From the NCBI GenBank assembly GCA_042691655.1, contig CP170506.1, positions 4,464,001-4,528,000 on the forward strand: 64,000 nt of DNA, in the 5' to 3' direction. Positions 37,817-47,120 of the stretch are shown piece after piece (position 1 is the stretch's first letter; each line of letters begins with the position of its first letter). The position numbers and the translations under genes are program-made. The notes under the pieces were generated by a model. That model was not told the DNA's origin, searched no databases, and was given only the letters and a program-made list of their open reading frames with translations. Origin of the DNA: UBA695 sp042691655 (lineage in GTDB: Bacteria; Verrucomicrobiota; Verrucomicrobiia; Chthoniobacterales; Chthoniobacteraceae).

Positions 37817-38950
37817 GTGCACCTGACCCTCCATCTCACCGGCGCGTGCAATTTCCGCTGCCGCTACTGCTACGCCGGTTCACACGAAGGCGGCAACATG
37901 ACGGTCGCGACCGCCCGGGCCGCCATCGACCTCGCCCTGCGCGATCAGGAGGGACGCAACCTCGGCGTCATCTTCTTCGGCGGCGAACCGCTCCTGCGGC
38001 GCGACCTGATCGGCCAGATCATGCGCCATACCCGTGCCCTTTCCGCCGCCACGGGCCAGGCGTTTCATTACAAAATCACCACCAACGGCTCGCTCCTCGA
38101 TGAGGCCTTCCTCACCAACGAGGAAACGCGCGAAATTTTTGTGGCGCTGAGCTTGGACGGCGTCCAGGCCGCCCACGACGCCCACCGGATCGACGCTTCG
38201 GGAATGGGGACCTTCGCGCTCGTGGAGCAAAGGGCGGGCTTGCTCCTGAAACACCGCCCCTACGCCCCGGTCATGTCCGTCGTCAACCCGGACACCGTGG
38301 AGCATTACGCCGAGTCGGTCCGGTTCCTGTTCGAAAAGGGCTTCCGCTACCTTATTTTTTCGCTCAACTACGCCGCCCCGTGGACGGAGCGCGACCTGGA
38401 GCGCCTGGAGCGGCAGTACCGCCGCATCGCAGAGTGGTACGAGGCCGAGACGCTCCGGGAGAGCAAATTTTACTTCAGCCCCTTCGAGGTGAAAATCGCC
38501 TCCCACGTCCGCCCCGGGAGCTGCACACACGACCGCTGCGAGCTGGGCCAAAAGCAGGTCTCCATCGCACCCGACGGCGGCATTTACCCCTGCGTGCAGT
38601 TCGTGGGCGACCCGGCCTACCGCATCGGGGAGGTGCGCACGGGGATCGACGAGACCCGGCGGCAGGACCTCTACACCCGCGCCGTCTCCGAAAAAGAGCC
38701 GTGTGCCCGGTGTGCCATCCGGGGGCGCTGCAACCACTTCTGCGGCTGCCTTAACCGCCAGGCCACGGGGGATATCCAGCGCGTCTCGCCCGTGCTTTGC
38801 GCCCACGAACGCATCGTGCTGCCCATCGCCGACCGCCTCGCCGAGCGGCTTTACAAACAACGGAGCGCGCTCTTTATTCAGAAGCACTACAACGACTATT
38901 TTCCCCTCCTCTCCCTGGCGGAAGACCAGGAGGTCGGGCGGAAAAGTTAA
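37817..38950 (+). CDS. radical SAM / SPASM domain enzyme (peptide-maturase-like)
   Basis: 377 aa from GTG 37817, which directly precedes the HLTLHLTGACNFRC core; upstream in-frame codons lie inside the proline-rich gene. C11-x3-C15-x2-C18 binds the SAM cluster, FFGGEPLL is the GGEP motif. The C-terminal SPASM region is rich in Cys (SCTHDRC, IYPCVQF, CARC, CNHFCGC, VLC) and should hold two further [4Fe-4S] clusters. SPASM enzymes mostly modify peptides or proteins, or mature enzyme subunits. No RRE domain is visible. The tight link to the proline-rich protein makes that the first substrate candidate (inference). Confidence 0.85.
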   Translation: MHLTLHLTGACNFRCRYCYAGSHEGGNMTVATARAAIDLALRDQEGRNLGVIFFGGEPLLRRDLIGQIMRHTRALSAATGQAFHYKITTNGSLLDEAFLTNEETREIFVALSLDGVQAAHDAHRIDASGMGTFALVEQRAGLLLKHRPYAPVMSVVNPDTVEHYAESVRFLFEKGFRYLIFSLNYAAPWTERDLERLERQYRRIAEWYEAETLRESKFYFSPFEVKIASHVRPGSCTHDRCELGQKQVSIAPDGGIYPCVQFVGDPAYRIGEVRTGIDETRRQDLYTRAVSEKEPCARCAIRGRCNHFCGCLNRQATGDIQRVSPVLCAHERIVLPIADRLAERLYKQRSALFIQKHYNDYFPLLSLAEDQEVGRKS

Positions 38951-39019
38951 CCCTGCCAGCGGCCTCCCCACGGCGGGCTCCGGTTGCGAAGGCGGGCACC
39001 CTGTGCTACGTGTAGCCCC

Positions 39020-41044
39020 ATGTTTCGCAATTTGATCGCTGGCTGCGTCCTCTGGCTGACGGGAATCCCCATGATGGCCCAGGCCCCGGACATGGAGAAT
39101 GGCTCCGCGCAAGTCCAGGCCGAGCTCGTCGCCGACACCACGGCCATCGCCCCCGGCAAGCCGTTCCTGGCGGCCCTCCACCTTCGCATCCAGCCCGGCT
39201 GGCACGTTTATTGGGAAAACCCGGGCGACTCCGGCCTGCCCGTAACCCTCGCCTGGAAGCTCCCGGAGGGCTGGAAGGCCGGGAAGCTGCAATGGCCCAT
39301 CCCTCAGAAGCACCTGGAAGACGGCGGCCTCGTCACCTACGGCTATGAAAAAGAAGTGCTCCTCCTGGCCGAGCTGACGCCGCCCGCCAATCTCGCTCCC
39401 GGGGAAAAAATCACGCTGCCCGCCCGCGCCACCTGGCTCGTTTGCGAGAAAACCTGCGTGCCCGGCAGCGCCAACGTAACCCTCACGCTCCCGGCCTCCC
39501 CCACCCCGCAGGCCTCGCCCGTGGCCCCGTCTATTGAGGCCACGCAAGCGCGCCTACCGCAGCCCGGCCCCGTCCCATACCGTATTTCCTGGGAACCGGG
39601 CGACGCCGAGATGCGCCTCAAAGTGGAGGGGCTCCCGTCGCAAGCCAAGGCGGATTTTTACCCGATTACCCCCAGCGCCTCGCATCCCGAATGGACTTCC
39701 GGAGGCCTGCTGCGGGTGCCGTACACGGACGAAAAACCGGCGGCGGTCCGCGGCCTGCTCCTGGTGGACGACGGCGGCGGGCAAAAAGGCTGGATCGTCG
39801 AGCAACCCCTCGCGGCCACCGCGCCCGGCACTTCCGCCGCGCCGGAAGGCACCCCCCAGCTCACCCTGGCGCGCGCGCTCGGGTTCGGCTTTTTGGGCGG
39901 GTTTATTTTGAACCTCATGCCGTGCGTGCTGCCGGTCATCGCGCTGAAGATTTTCGGGTTTCTTAAAGAGGCGGGCAAATCGCGCCAGCGGGTCTTTCGC
40001 TCGGGCCTGGCCTTCGTGGGCGGGATTTTCGCCTGGTTCATGGGCCTGGGCGTGCTGATCTGCGTGGCCCGGGGGGCCGGGCGAGAGGTGACGTGGGCCT
40101 TCCAGTTCCAGAACCCGGTATTTGTCCTCGGGATGATGCTTTTGGTGTTCGTTTTCGCCCTCAACCTGCTCGGGGTCTTCGAGATCTGGGTACCGGGGAC
40201 GAACAAGCTGGCCGCACTTTCGGAGAAAGAGGGCTACGGCGGCGCGTTCCTGCATGGGATGTTCGCCACGCTGCTGGCCACCCCCTGCACGGCCCCGTTC
40301 CTGGGCTCGGCGCTGGCCTTTGCCTTTACCCAGAGCACGCCGATAACGCTCTCGATGTTCGCCTCGATCGCGGCGGGCATGAGCGTGCCCTACCTGCTGC
40401 TCACCGCCAACCCGGGGTGGATGCGCTGGCTGCCCAAGCCGGGGATGTGGATGGTGCGCCTCAAGCAGGCGTTCGGCTTCCTGATGCTCGCCACGGTGGT
40501 CTGGCTCCTGGGCGTGCTGGGGGCGCAGAAGGGGACGGCGGAAGCCATCGGAGCGGCGTGGATTCTTCTGGGCGTGGGCGGCGCGTGCTGGATCTTTGGC
40601 GCTTGGTGCACGCCCGCGGCGCGGCGGCCGCAGCGCTACCTGGCCGTGGGGGCGATGGTGGTGCTGGTCGGCGCGGGGTTCAACCTGGCCTCCAGCCAGA
40701 AGGCCCCGGCTGAGGCGGACTGGGAGGCGTGGTCGCCCGAGCGCGTGGTGGAGCTGCAAAAAGCGGGCACGCCGTACTTCGTCGATTTCACCGCCGACTG
40801 GTGCATTAACTGCAAATACAACGAAAAATTTGTCCTCAACACCGACGCGGTAAAGGGGGCCCTCAAAGGCTACGTGAAACTCCGGGCCGACTGGACCCGG
40901 GGCGATCCCCGCATCACCGCCGAGCTCAAAAAGCTGGGCCGTGGCGGCGTGCCGGTCTACGTCGTGGACCATTCCGACGGCTCCGAGCCGAAGGTGCTAC
41001 CCGAGCTCCTGACCCAACCGGTGGTGACCGAGGCGCTGAAGTAA
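39020..41044 (+). CDS. dsbD: thiol:disulfide interchange protein DsbD
   Basis: 674 aa from ATG 39020. Signal peptide, then a periplasmic domain (about 25-270) with CEKTC, then the eight-helix DsbD core with its two Cys in LMPCVLPVIALK and ATPCTAPFLG, and a C-terminal thioredoxin domain (DFTADWCINCKYNE). Moves electrons from cytoplasmic thioredoxin across the membrane to periplasmic substrates. 69 bp after the radical SAM gene. Confidence 0.92.
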   Translation: MFRNLIAGCVLWLTGIPMMAQAPDMENGSAQVQAELVADTTAIAPGKPFLAALHLRIQPGWHVYWENPGDSGLPVTLAWKLPEGWKAGKLQWPIPQKHLEDGGLVTYGYEKEVLLLAELTPPANLAPGEKITLPARATWLVCEKTCVPGSANVTLTLPASPTPQASPVAPSIEATQARLPQPGPVPYRISWEPGDAEMRLKVEGLPSQAKADFYPITPSASHPEWTSGGLLRVPYTDEKPAAVRGLLLVDDGGGQKGWIVEQPLAATAPGTSAAPEGTPQLTLARALGFGFLGGFILNLMPCVLPVIALKIFGFLKEAGKSRQRVFRSGLAFVGGIFAWFMGLGVLICVARGAGREVTWAFQFQNPVFVLGMMLLVFVFALNLLGVFEIWVPGTNKLAALSEKEGYGGAFLHGMFATLLATPCTAPFLGSALAFAFTQSTPITLSMFASIAAGMSVPYLLLTANPGWMRWLPKPGMWMVRLKQAFGFLMLATVVWLLGVLGAQKGTAEAIGAAWILLGVGGACWIFGAWCTPAARRPQRYLAVGAMVVLVGAGFNLASSQKAPAEADWEAWSPERVVELQKAGTPYFVDFTADWCINCKYNEKFVLNTDAVKGALKGYVKLRADWTRGDPRITAELKKLGRGGVPVYVVDHSDGSEPKVLPELLTQPVVTEALK

Positions 41045-41093
41045 CAGTCCTTCCCTTCCGTGGGTAAGCCGCGCTATACTGCCCGGCTTACCC

Positions 41094-41690
41094 ATGACCG
41101 CCGCCAACAAGATCACCCTCCTGCGCATTCTCGCGATCCCCGTGTTCGTGACGCTGGCGGTCTATTATGGCAGCGGCGTGCAGGTGGGGCATCCCCGGGA
41201 GTGGCAGCGCGTGGCGGCTATCGCGGTCTTCGCCCTGGCGGCGGCCAGCGACGCCTTGGATGGCTTCGTCGCCCGCCACTTTAACCAGCGCACCCGGCTC
41301 GGGCTGATCCTCGACCCCCTGGCCGACAAAGGCCTGCTCCTTTCGGCCATTGTGACCCTCTCCTTCTCCAACTGGCACTACGAATTCCCGCTCTGGTTCC
41401 CGATCCTCGTCGTCAGCCGCGATGCCGTCGTGGTCCTCGGTGCGCTGCTCATTCACCACTTTAACGGCAAGGTCGCCGTGCGCCCGAGCTGGACGGGCAA
41501 GACCGCCACGGTGCTGCAAATGGCCGCGATCATCGCCGCCATGCTCCAGCTTAACCAACTCAGCTTCCCACCCTTTACCTGGATGAGCGGCCTTGTCGCC
41601 GCCGCCGGGCTCCTTACCCTCGTTTCGGGAATCGGATACGTCATCGACGGCATCCGGCAACTCCAGGCCGGAGGTCACACCTCAGTCTAA
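41094..41690 (+). CDS. pgsA: CDP-diacylglycerol-glycerol-3-phosphate 3-phosphatidyltransferase
   Basis: 198 aa. The full CDP-alcohol phosphatidyltransferase motif DALDGFVAR...GLILDPLADK (D-x2-DG-x2-AR-x8-G-x3-D-x3-D) is present, plus several membrane helices. First committed step to phosphatidylglycerol. Followed after 4 bp by der. Confidence 0.9.
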   Translation: MTAANKITLLRILAIPVFVTLAVYYGSGVQVGHPREWQRVAAIAVFALAAASDALDGFVARHFNQRTRLGLILDPLADKGLLLSAIVTLSFSNWHYEFPLWFPILVVSRDAVVVLGALLIHHFNGKVAVRPSWTGKTATVLQMAAIIAAMLQLNQLSFPPFTWMSGLVAAAGLLTLVSGIGYVIDGIRQLQAGGHTSV

Positions 41691-41694
41691 AGCC

Positions 41695-43104
41695 ATGAAA
41701 ACCGTCGCCATTGTCGGCCGCCCCAATGTGGGCAAATCCGCCCTCTTTAACCGCCTCGCCCGCCGCCGCATCTCCATCGTGCACGACCAGCCCGGCGTCA
41801 CGCGCGACCGCATCTTCGCCGAGTGCCGCTGGGACGAGGTCGGGCAACCCTTTCAACTGATCGACACGGGCGGCATCGGCAGCGATGTGGATACGAGCTT
41901 CACCGAGCAGGTGGTGGCCGAGGTGAGCCTCGCCATGGAAGCCGCCGACGTGATCCTCTTCCTGGTCGACGGCCAGGCGGGCCTCAACCCCGTGGACCAG
42001 GAGCTCGCCCAGCAGCTCCGGCGCGTGAAAAAGCCGATCCTGCTGGTCGTCAACAAAGTGGACCACGAGAAGCACGCCGAGATGGACATCGACTTTGCCC
42101 GGCTCGGCTTCAAGAAGACCGTCTCGATCAGCGCCGAACACAACCGGGGCATGCTCGATCTGCTCGCCCTGATTCGCGCCCACCTGCCCGAGGTGGCCCC
42201 CGGGGAGGAAGAGAAGATCCCCGAGCCGCCGCTGGAGCTGGCCATCGTGGGCCGCCCGAACGTCGGCAAATCCTCTTTGATCAACGCCATTTTGCGCGAC
42301 CGCCGCACGATCGTCTCACCCATCTCCGGCACCACGCGCGACGCCGTGGACGTCCCCTACGAATGGGGCGGGCACAGCTACACCTTGATCGACACCGCGG
42401 GCATCCGCCACGCGGGCAAGCAGGAGTCCTCCGTGGAGGTTTTCAGCGTCATGCGCTCGGAGCGCACCATCCGCCGCGCCGATCTCTGCGTGCTGGTGAT
42501 TGACGCCGTGGAGGGCGTCACGGCCCAGGACAAGCGCATCGCCGGGCTCATCCAGGAAGCCGGGAAGCCGTGCATGGTGGCCGTCAATAAGTGGGACTTG
42601 GTCAGCGAAATCCACGGCAACCGCAAAGAGCAGCTCGCGGGCCGCAAGGAGCAGCTGGAGGCGCTGCTGGAGCGCATCCGCGTGGAGCTTTTCTTCGTCG
42701 ATTACGCCCCCATCGTCGTCACCTCCGCCCATGAGGGCGAGGGGGTGCAGCGCGTTCTCAAAATGATCGAGCAGATCCGCGAAGGGGCCCAGGCGCGCAT
42801 CAGCACCGGGGCGCTCAACCGGGCTCTCTCGGAGGCGATGACCCTCCACCCGGCCCCCACCCGGTCCAACAAGCGCTTTAAAATCGTCTACGCCACCCAG
42901 CCCGAGCGCAACGACCCGCGCCGCACGCCCATCCCCACGCCCACCCTGCTGCTCTTTGTCAACCAGGCCGACCTGCTCATCGCGAGCTACCGGAAGTACC
43001 TGGAAACGAAGATCCGCGAGGAAGTCCCGTGGACCGGCCTGCCGCTGAAGTTCTACTTCAAGGAGCGCGAAGCTCGGGGCCGCCGCGCCCATTTGGAGGA
43101 ATAA
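41695..43104 (+). CDS. der: ribosome biogenesis GTPase Der (EngA)
   Basis: 469 aa from ATG 41695 (an open extension to 41593 lies inside pgsA). Two G domains in tandem, GRPNVGKSALF near residue 8 and GRPNVGKSSLI near 185, each with DTxG and NKxD motifs, then the KH-like C-terminal domain. Needed for 50S subunit assembly. Confidence 0.96.
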   Translation: MKTVAIVGRPNVGKSALFNRLARRRISIVHDQPGVTRDRIFAECRWDEVGQPFQLIDTGGIGSDVDTSFTEQVVAEVSLAMEAADVILFLVDGQAGLNPVDQELAQQLRRVKKPILLVVNKVDHEKHAEMDIDFARLGFKKTVSISAEHNRGMLDLLALIRAHLPEVAPGEEEKIPEPPLELAIVGRPNVGKSSLINAILRDRRTIVSPISGTTRDAVDVPYEWGGHSYTLIDTAGIRHAGKQESSVEVFSVMRSERTIRRADLCVLVIDAVEGVTAQDKRIAGLIQEAGKPCMVAVNKWDLVSEIHGNRKEQLAGRKEQLEALLERIRVELFFVDYAPIVVTSAHEGEGVQRVLKMIEQIREGAQARISTGALNRALSEAMTLHPAPTRSNKRFKIVYATQPERNDPRRTPIPTPTLLLFVNQADLLIASYRKYLETKIREEVPWTGLPLKFYFKEREARGRRAHLEE

Positions 43105-43166
43105 TTTTCCCGGCGAATCACGCTTGATGTCTGGGAGACAAGCCGCCATTACTTGGTGCTCCCAAC

Positions 43167-44864
43167 ATGAAACTTTCCCCTCCCGGAATTCTGGCGGCCG
43201 CGTTTGTCGTGGCCGGGTCCCCGTTTGCCTTGGCCGATGTCAGCCTGCCCGCCATCTTTGGCGATCACATGGTGCTTCAGCGCGACGGCGCAGTCCCCGT
43301 CTGGGGCCACGCCGACCCGGGTGAAAAGGTAACGGTCAGCGCGGCGGGCGCCTCGGCCTCCGCCACCGCCGGGCCCGATGGCAAATGGAGCGTGCGCCTC
43401 AAAAATCTGCCTCCCTCGGCCACGCCCGTCGAGGTGACGGTGCAGGGGAAAAACAAGCTCACCTTCTCCGACGTGCTCGTGGGCGACGTGTGGGTCTGCT
43501 CCGGGCAGTCGAACATGGCCTTCGGCATCCGCGAGGACGCCAGCTCCAAGGCGGAGATCGCCCAGGCCAATTTCCCGCAGATCCGCTTCTTTTACGTGCC
43601 CCGCGCCGTCGCGCCGCAGCCCGCCGCCGACATCAAAGCCGCCCCCGCCGGATCCACGCAAGGGAGCTGGCAGGTTTGCACACCCGAGAGCCTCTCGAAG
43701 CTCGGTTTCTCGGCGGTCGGCTACTACTTTGGCAAAGACATCCACCAGGCCACCAAGCAACCGGTGGGGCTCATCGAATCCGCCTGGGGCGGCACGGTCG
43801 CGCAGGCATGGACGAGCCTGGAAACGCTGAAAAAGACGCCCGGCCTGGAAAACCTCGCCACGGCGGCCCAGAAGTTCTCCGAAAATTTCCAAACGAACCT
43901 GGAAGCCTACGGCCCGGCGCTCGAAAAGTACAAAGTCGACCTCGCCCAGTGGAAGGAAGCCAACAAGGAGGCGCTCGAAGCCTACAAAACGGCCCTGGCC
44001 CAGTGGCAAACCGATGCCAAACAGGCCGTCGCCGAGGGCAAACCCGCCGCGCCGAAACCGACGCCAGTCAGCGAACCCAAGGCCCCGGTTTCGCCGGATC
44101 AATCCCCCAACAACCCGACGGGCCTCTACAACGGCATGATCGCCCCGATCGTCCCCTACGGCATCAAGGGGGCCATCTGGTACCAGGGCGAGTCCAATGC
44201 CTCGCAGGCCGTGGTTTACCGGACGCTCTTCCCGGCAATGATCGCCGACTGGCGCGGACACTGGGCCCAGGGCGATTTCCCGTTCCTCTTCGTCCAGCTG
44301 GCCAACTACATGGCCCGCAAACCGGAGCCGGGCGACAGCTCCTGGGCGCTCCTGCGCGAGGCGCAGCTCAAGACGCTCTCCGTGCCGAACACGGGCATGG
44401 CGGTGATCATCGACCTCGGCGAGGGGAGCGACATCCACCCGAAGGATAAATGGGACGTCGGCGCGCGCTTGGCATTGGCCGGGCGGCACGTGGCCTATGG
44501 CGAAAAGCTCGCCTACTCGGGGCCGATCTACAAGGCGCTAAAGGTGGAGGGAAATCAAGCGCGCCTCACCTTCGATCATACTGACGGCGGCCTCACGATC
44601 GGCGTTCCGCCGGAGCATTTCCACCCGGGCGAGCCGAGAACCGCCGCGCCGGAGCTGCAAGGATTCGCCATCGCCGGGGCTGACAACAAATTCGTATGGG
44701 CCAAGGCAAAGATCGACGGCGACACGGTCGTGGTCTCCGCCGAAGGCGTGACGGCCCCCGTGGCGGTACGGTACGCCTGGGCCGACAACCCGGAGGCCAA
44801 TCTCTACAACAAAGCCGGCCTGCCCGCCTCGCCCTTCCGCACGGATACGGACGAGAAGAAATAG
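43167..44864 (+). CDS. secreted sialate O-acetylesterase-family hydrolase
   Basis: 565 aa. Signal peptide 1-23 (ILAAAFVVAGSPFALA), then a beta domain (LPAIFGDHMVLQRD, VPVWGHADPGEKV) and the SGNH-type catalytic part with SGQSNM (the nucleophile Ser block), ESAWGGT and IWYQGESNA; DIHPKDKW carries the His. Family members take acetyl groups off sugars. An Ala/Lys/Glu-rich insertion of about 70 residues (LEKYKVDLAQWKEANKEA region, about 250-310) interrupts the domain. Confidence 0.88.
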   Translation: MKLSPPGILAAAFVVAGSPFALADVSLPAIFGDHMVLQRDGAVPVWGHADPGEKVTVSAAGASASATAGPDGKWSVRLKNLPPSATPVEVTVQGKNKLTFSDVLVGDVWVCSGQSNMAFGIREDASSKAEIAQANFPQIRFFYVPRAVAPQPAADIKAAPAGSTQGSWQVCTPESLSKLGFSAVGYYFGKDIHQATKQPVGLIESAWGGTVAQAWTSLETLKKTPGLENLATAAQKFSENFQTNLEAYGPALEKYKVDLAQWKEANKEALEAYKTALAQWQTDAKQAVAEGKPAAPKPTPVSEPKAPVSPDQSPNNPTGLYNGMIAPIVPYGIKGAIWYQGESNASQAVVYRTLFPAMIADWRGHWAQGDFPFLFVQLANYMARKPEPGDSSWALLREAQLKTLSVPNTGMAVIIDLGEGSDIHPKDKWDVGARLALAGRHVAYGEKLAYSGPIYKALKVEGNQARLTFDHTDGGLTIGVPPEHFHPGEPRTAAPELQGFAIAGADNKFVWAKAKIDGDTVVVSAEGVTAPVAVRYAWADNPEANLYNKAGLPASPFRTDTDEKK

Positions 44865-44883
44865 AGCCCCATTTTTCGAAACA

Positions 44884-44922
44884 AAAACGCCGGGAAGCCT
44901 TTGGGCCGCCCGGCGTTTTTTA
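44884..44922 (+). terminator. Rho-independent terminator
   Basis: AACGCCGGG / CCCGGCGTT stem with a T6 tail, 20 bp after the esterase gene. Confidence 0.85.
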
Positions 44923-45003
44923 TTGGGAAAGCGAAATACCCAGGATTATACCGCGTCTAGTGATCAATGAGCTTTTAGCGATGACAGGCTCGGCAGTTTT
45001 TAG

Positions 45004-45165
45004 ACAAATCCCCATGCCCCGCAGACGGGGCTCCACGCGGCATGAAAAAGGGGGAATTCTATTCTCACGCAAAGACACAAAGAAAGGCAGGACTCTTTGC
45101 GCCTTTGCGTCTTTGCGTGAGCCCTCTGCCTTTTTTCTAGGACACCTATTTTCGGCTTAGGATTA
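45004..45165 (+). repeat. composite CGCAAAG palindrome element, copy 1
   Basis: Three parts in order: a head with a small palindrome (CCCCGCAGACGGGGCTCC, CGCGGCATGAAAAAGGGGG); the core inverted repeat 45065-45120 (TCACGCAAAGACACAAAG ... CTTTGCGTCTTTGCGTGA); and a tail (CTCTGCCTTTTTTCTAGGAC, ACCTATTTTCGGCTTAG). A near-identical copy lies at 52133-52305. The 394-bp gap between the esterase and etfA genes holds this element and a terminator, no gene. Confidence 0.85.
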
Positions 45166-45258
45166 ATATTTTTCCAGCTTCGCTGCTCACCAACCGACGG
45201 ACCTTTCCCAAAAGCTCCTCCGGTTCATCCTGTCTATAGGCTCTAACTGGAAACGGTA

Positions 45259-46275
45259 TTACTTGCTCAGCAGCTCGTTGACCTTCGCCATGACCGCGAA
45301 GGCGTCGGCCACGTAGAGGACATCGGCCTTGCCGCGGGCCCAGCCGCAGTTGGCGTCGAGGCTGATGGCGCGGCGCTCTTTGATGAAGCGCCAGCCGACC
45401 GCGTGCGGCTCCTCGCCGTGGCAGCAGGTGGAGAGGCCCTTGGGGTGACGCGGGGTGGCCCCGGTCTGGCCGATCTGGTTCAAGTGCGTCAAAAACGAGA
45501 GCACGGCCTGCCCCTCGCCACCGATGTCGACGAGCGATTTGCTGCTGCCAAGGGAGGCGCGGGTAAGGTTGAGAAAGCTGCGGATGGCGACTTCGGCATC
45601 CGGCACATGGGTCTGGCCGTCGGCCTGTTTCTTGGTCCAGCCCGCGCCCGCGACGAAGAGGAGATCGGCGTCGGGGCGGATGGTCTGGGCGTCGGCAGCC
45701 GGGGTGCGGATGCCGGTGACGCAGGTGCGCTTGGCGGTGTCGGGGAGCGCGACGGCGACCGCTTCGAGCGTAGCCGCGCCGCTCTCGCCCTGCCATACGG
45801 CCTGGCTGCCGGGGTCGATGACGACGATCCACGGGCGCTGCGTGCGGGAAAGCTGGGCTTCCATGCGCTGGCGGTAATACCAGCGGGAGACGCTCAAAGC
45901 GCCGTTCTCAGCGGCGAGGCCGGTGACGTGCGTATCGACGCGGCCCCCGAGACGCTGGGCAGCGCCGGAGAGCACGCGGTTCCAGCGCGAGGTGCCGGGC
46001 GCGAGGACGATGGTGGCCCCGCTGGCTTTGACGAGCGCTTCCACCGCGGCGGCGTCCGAGCCGTAGCGGGGCGTGGCGAAATCAGCTCCCTCGACGGCGA
46101 GGAACTGGGCCGCGCCGGAAGCGGCGACCTGGTTGGCGGCCTCCTGAACGGAGCCCCCGACGAGGCCGAGCACGAAACTGAGCCCCAGCGCCTGGGCTGC
46201 GCCGATGGTTTCGAAGGCGGATTTGGCCAGCGCGCCGTCAGATTCGGTGTGAAGAAGAACGAGAATGGTTTCCAT
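45259..46275 (-). CDS. etfA: electron transfer flavoprotein, alpha subunit (divergent)
   Basis: 338 aa from ATG 46275. N-terminal ETF fold (ILVLLHTESDGALAKSAFETIG) and a C-terminal FAD-domain-like region with LVDIGGEGQAVLSFL and IGQTGATPRHPKG where family members have GVSGAIQH-type sequence; the C-terminal half is strongly altered (extra CCHGEEPH). It follows etfB on the minus strand after 35 bp. With the ETF-quinone oxidoreductase and acyl-CoA dehydrogenase further upstream on the same strand it forms an electron chain from acyl-CoA to quinone. Confidence 0.8.
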   Translation of the reverse strand: METILVLLHTESDGALAKSAFETIGAAQALGLSFVLGLVGGSVQEAANQVAASGAAQFLAVEGADFATPRYGSDAAAVEALVKASGATIVLAPGTSRWNRVLSGAAQRLGGRVDTHVTGLAAENGALSVSRWYYRQRMEAQLSRTQRPWIVVIDPGSQAVWQGESGAATLEAVAVALPDTAKRTCVTGIRTPAADAQTIRPDADLLFVAGAGWTKKQADGQTHVPDAEVAIRSFLNLTRASLGSSKSLVDIGGEGQAVLSFLTHLNQIGQTGATPRHPKGLSTCCHGEEPHAVGWRFIKERRAISLDANCGWARGKADVLYVADAFAVMAKVNELLSK

Positions 46276-46310
46276 GGAGAAAAAAGAGGGTTGGTCGGTT
46301 GCGCGTGGGC

Positions 46311-47120
46311 TTACTTCTTGATCCACTCGATGATTTCCTGGGCGATGGCATCCGGGGTGGCGTCTTTGACGATGCGGGTTTCGCGCATCTGGCTGGGCAG
46401 GGCGACCTTGGCAAAGGCGAGCCCCTCGGCTCCGGCCTTGGCGGGCTTGGCTTTTTGCAGCGCGGGCATGACGGCGCGCATGTTCATCATGCCGACTTGC
46501 GGGTTGTTCTTCGGCTCGGGGAGGTTGCCGGTGGCCCAGCCGAGGACGGCGGGCGCTTGCGGGCAGACGGAAATCTGATGGCGGCCCCCCTCGATGCGCT
46601 CCAGGACCTGGAAGGAGCCGTCGGGCTGGACGGTGATCTCGTCAACGCCCTGGAATTGATCGGCAATGCCGAGCTTTTCGCCCACCATGGCGAGCGTGGA
46701 GCCGGAACAGCGCGAGGCGCTTTCCCAGCCGCCGAAGAGGAGCAGCTTGGATTTGTCCAGGCCGGGGATGGCGGAAATGGCGTCGGCCAGCAGCGCGGCG
46801 GTTTCGGCGGAATCGGTGAAGCCGCTGGCGGAACCGTCGAGGGCAACGAGCTCGAAGGGCACCTTCTGGGCGAGGGTCATCATCACCTGCTGGAGCTTGG
46901 CCTTCGGCGCGAGGCTGACGAGGTAGACCTTGCTGCCGGGGTGGTTCTTGGCGAGGTTGGCCGCTTCGAAGAGGGCGTGGCCAGCCCAAGGGTCGAGCAC
47001 GGAAGGGAGCATCGCTTCGTTTTTGAGCGCGGGACCGGCGGGGCCGGTGATGGGCTCAAGGGTTTGGAGCGGGTCCGGAACGATGCTTCCGCAAACGACG
47101 ATTTGGTAGGCTTGACTCAT
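46311..47120 (-). CDS. etfB: electron transfer flavoprotein, beta subunit
   Basis: 269 aa. ETF-beta N-terminus (YQIVVCGSIVPDPLQT), LKNEAMLPSVLDPWAGHALFEA where the family has the asp-rich conserved region, and the GxS-type nucleotide site. Standard length. First gene of the etfBA pair, transcribed away from the group II intron. Confidence 0.83.
   Translation of the reverse strand: MSQAYQIVVCGSIVPDPLQTLEPITGPAGPALKNEAMLPSVLDPWAGHALFEAANLAKNHPGSKVYLVSLAPKAKLQQVMMTLAQKVPFELVALDGSASGFTDSAETAALLADAISAIPGLDKSKLLLFGGWESASRCSGSTLAMVGEKLGIADQFQGVDEITVQPDGSFQVLERIEGGRHQISVCPQAPAVLGWATGNLPEPKNNPQVGMMNMRAVMPALQKAKPAKAGAEGLAFAKVALPSQMRETRIVKDATPDAIAQEIIEWIKK

Noticed and set aside
39554..40972. 472-codon open frame on the minus strand
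   Set aside because: Antisense to dsbD; the plus frame has all Cys motifs of DsbD.
45403..46578. 391-codon open frame on the plus strand
   Set aside because: Antisense across the etfA/etfB junction; both ETF frames are better supported.
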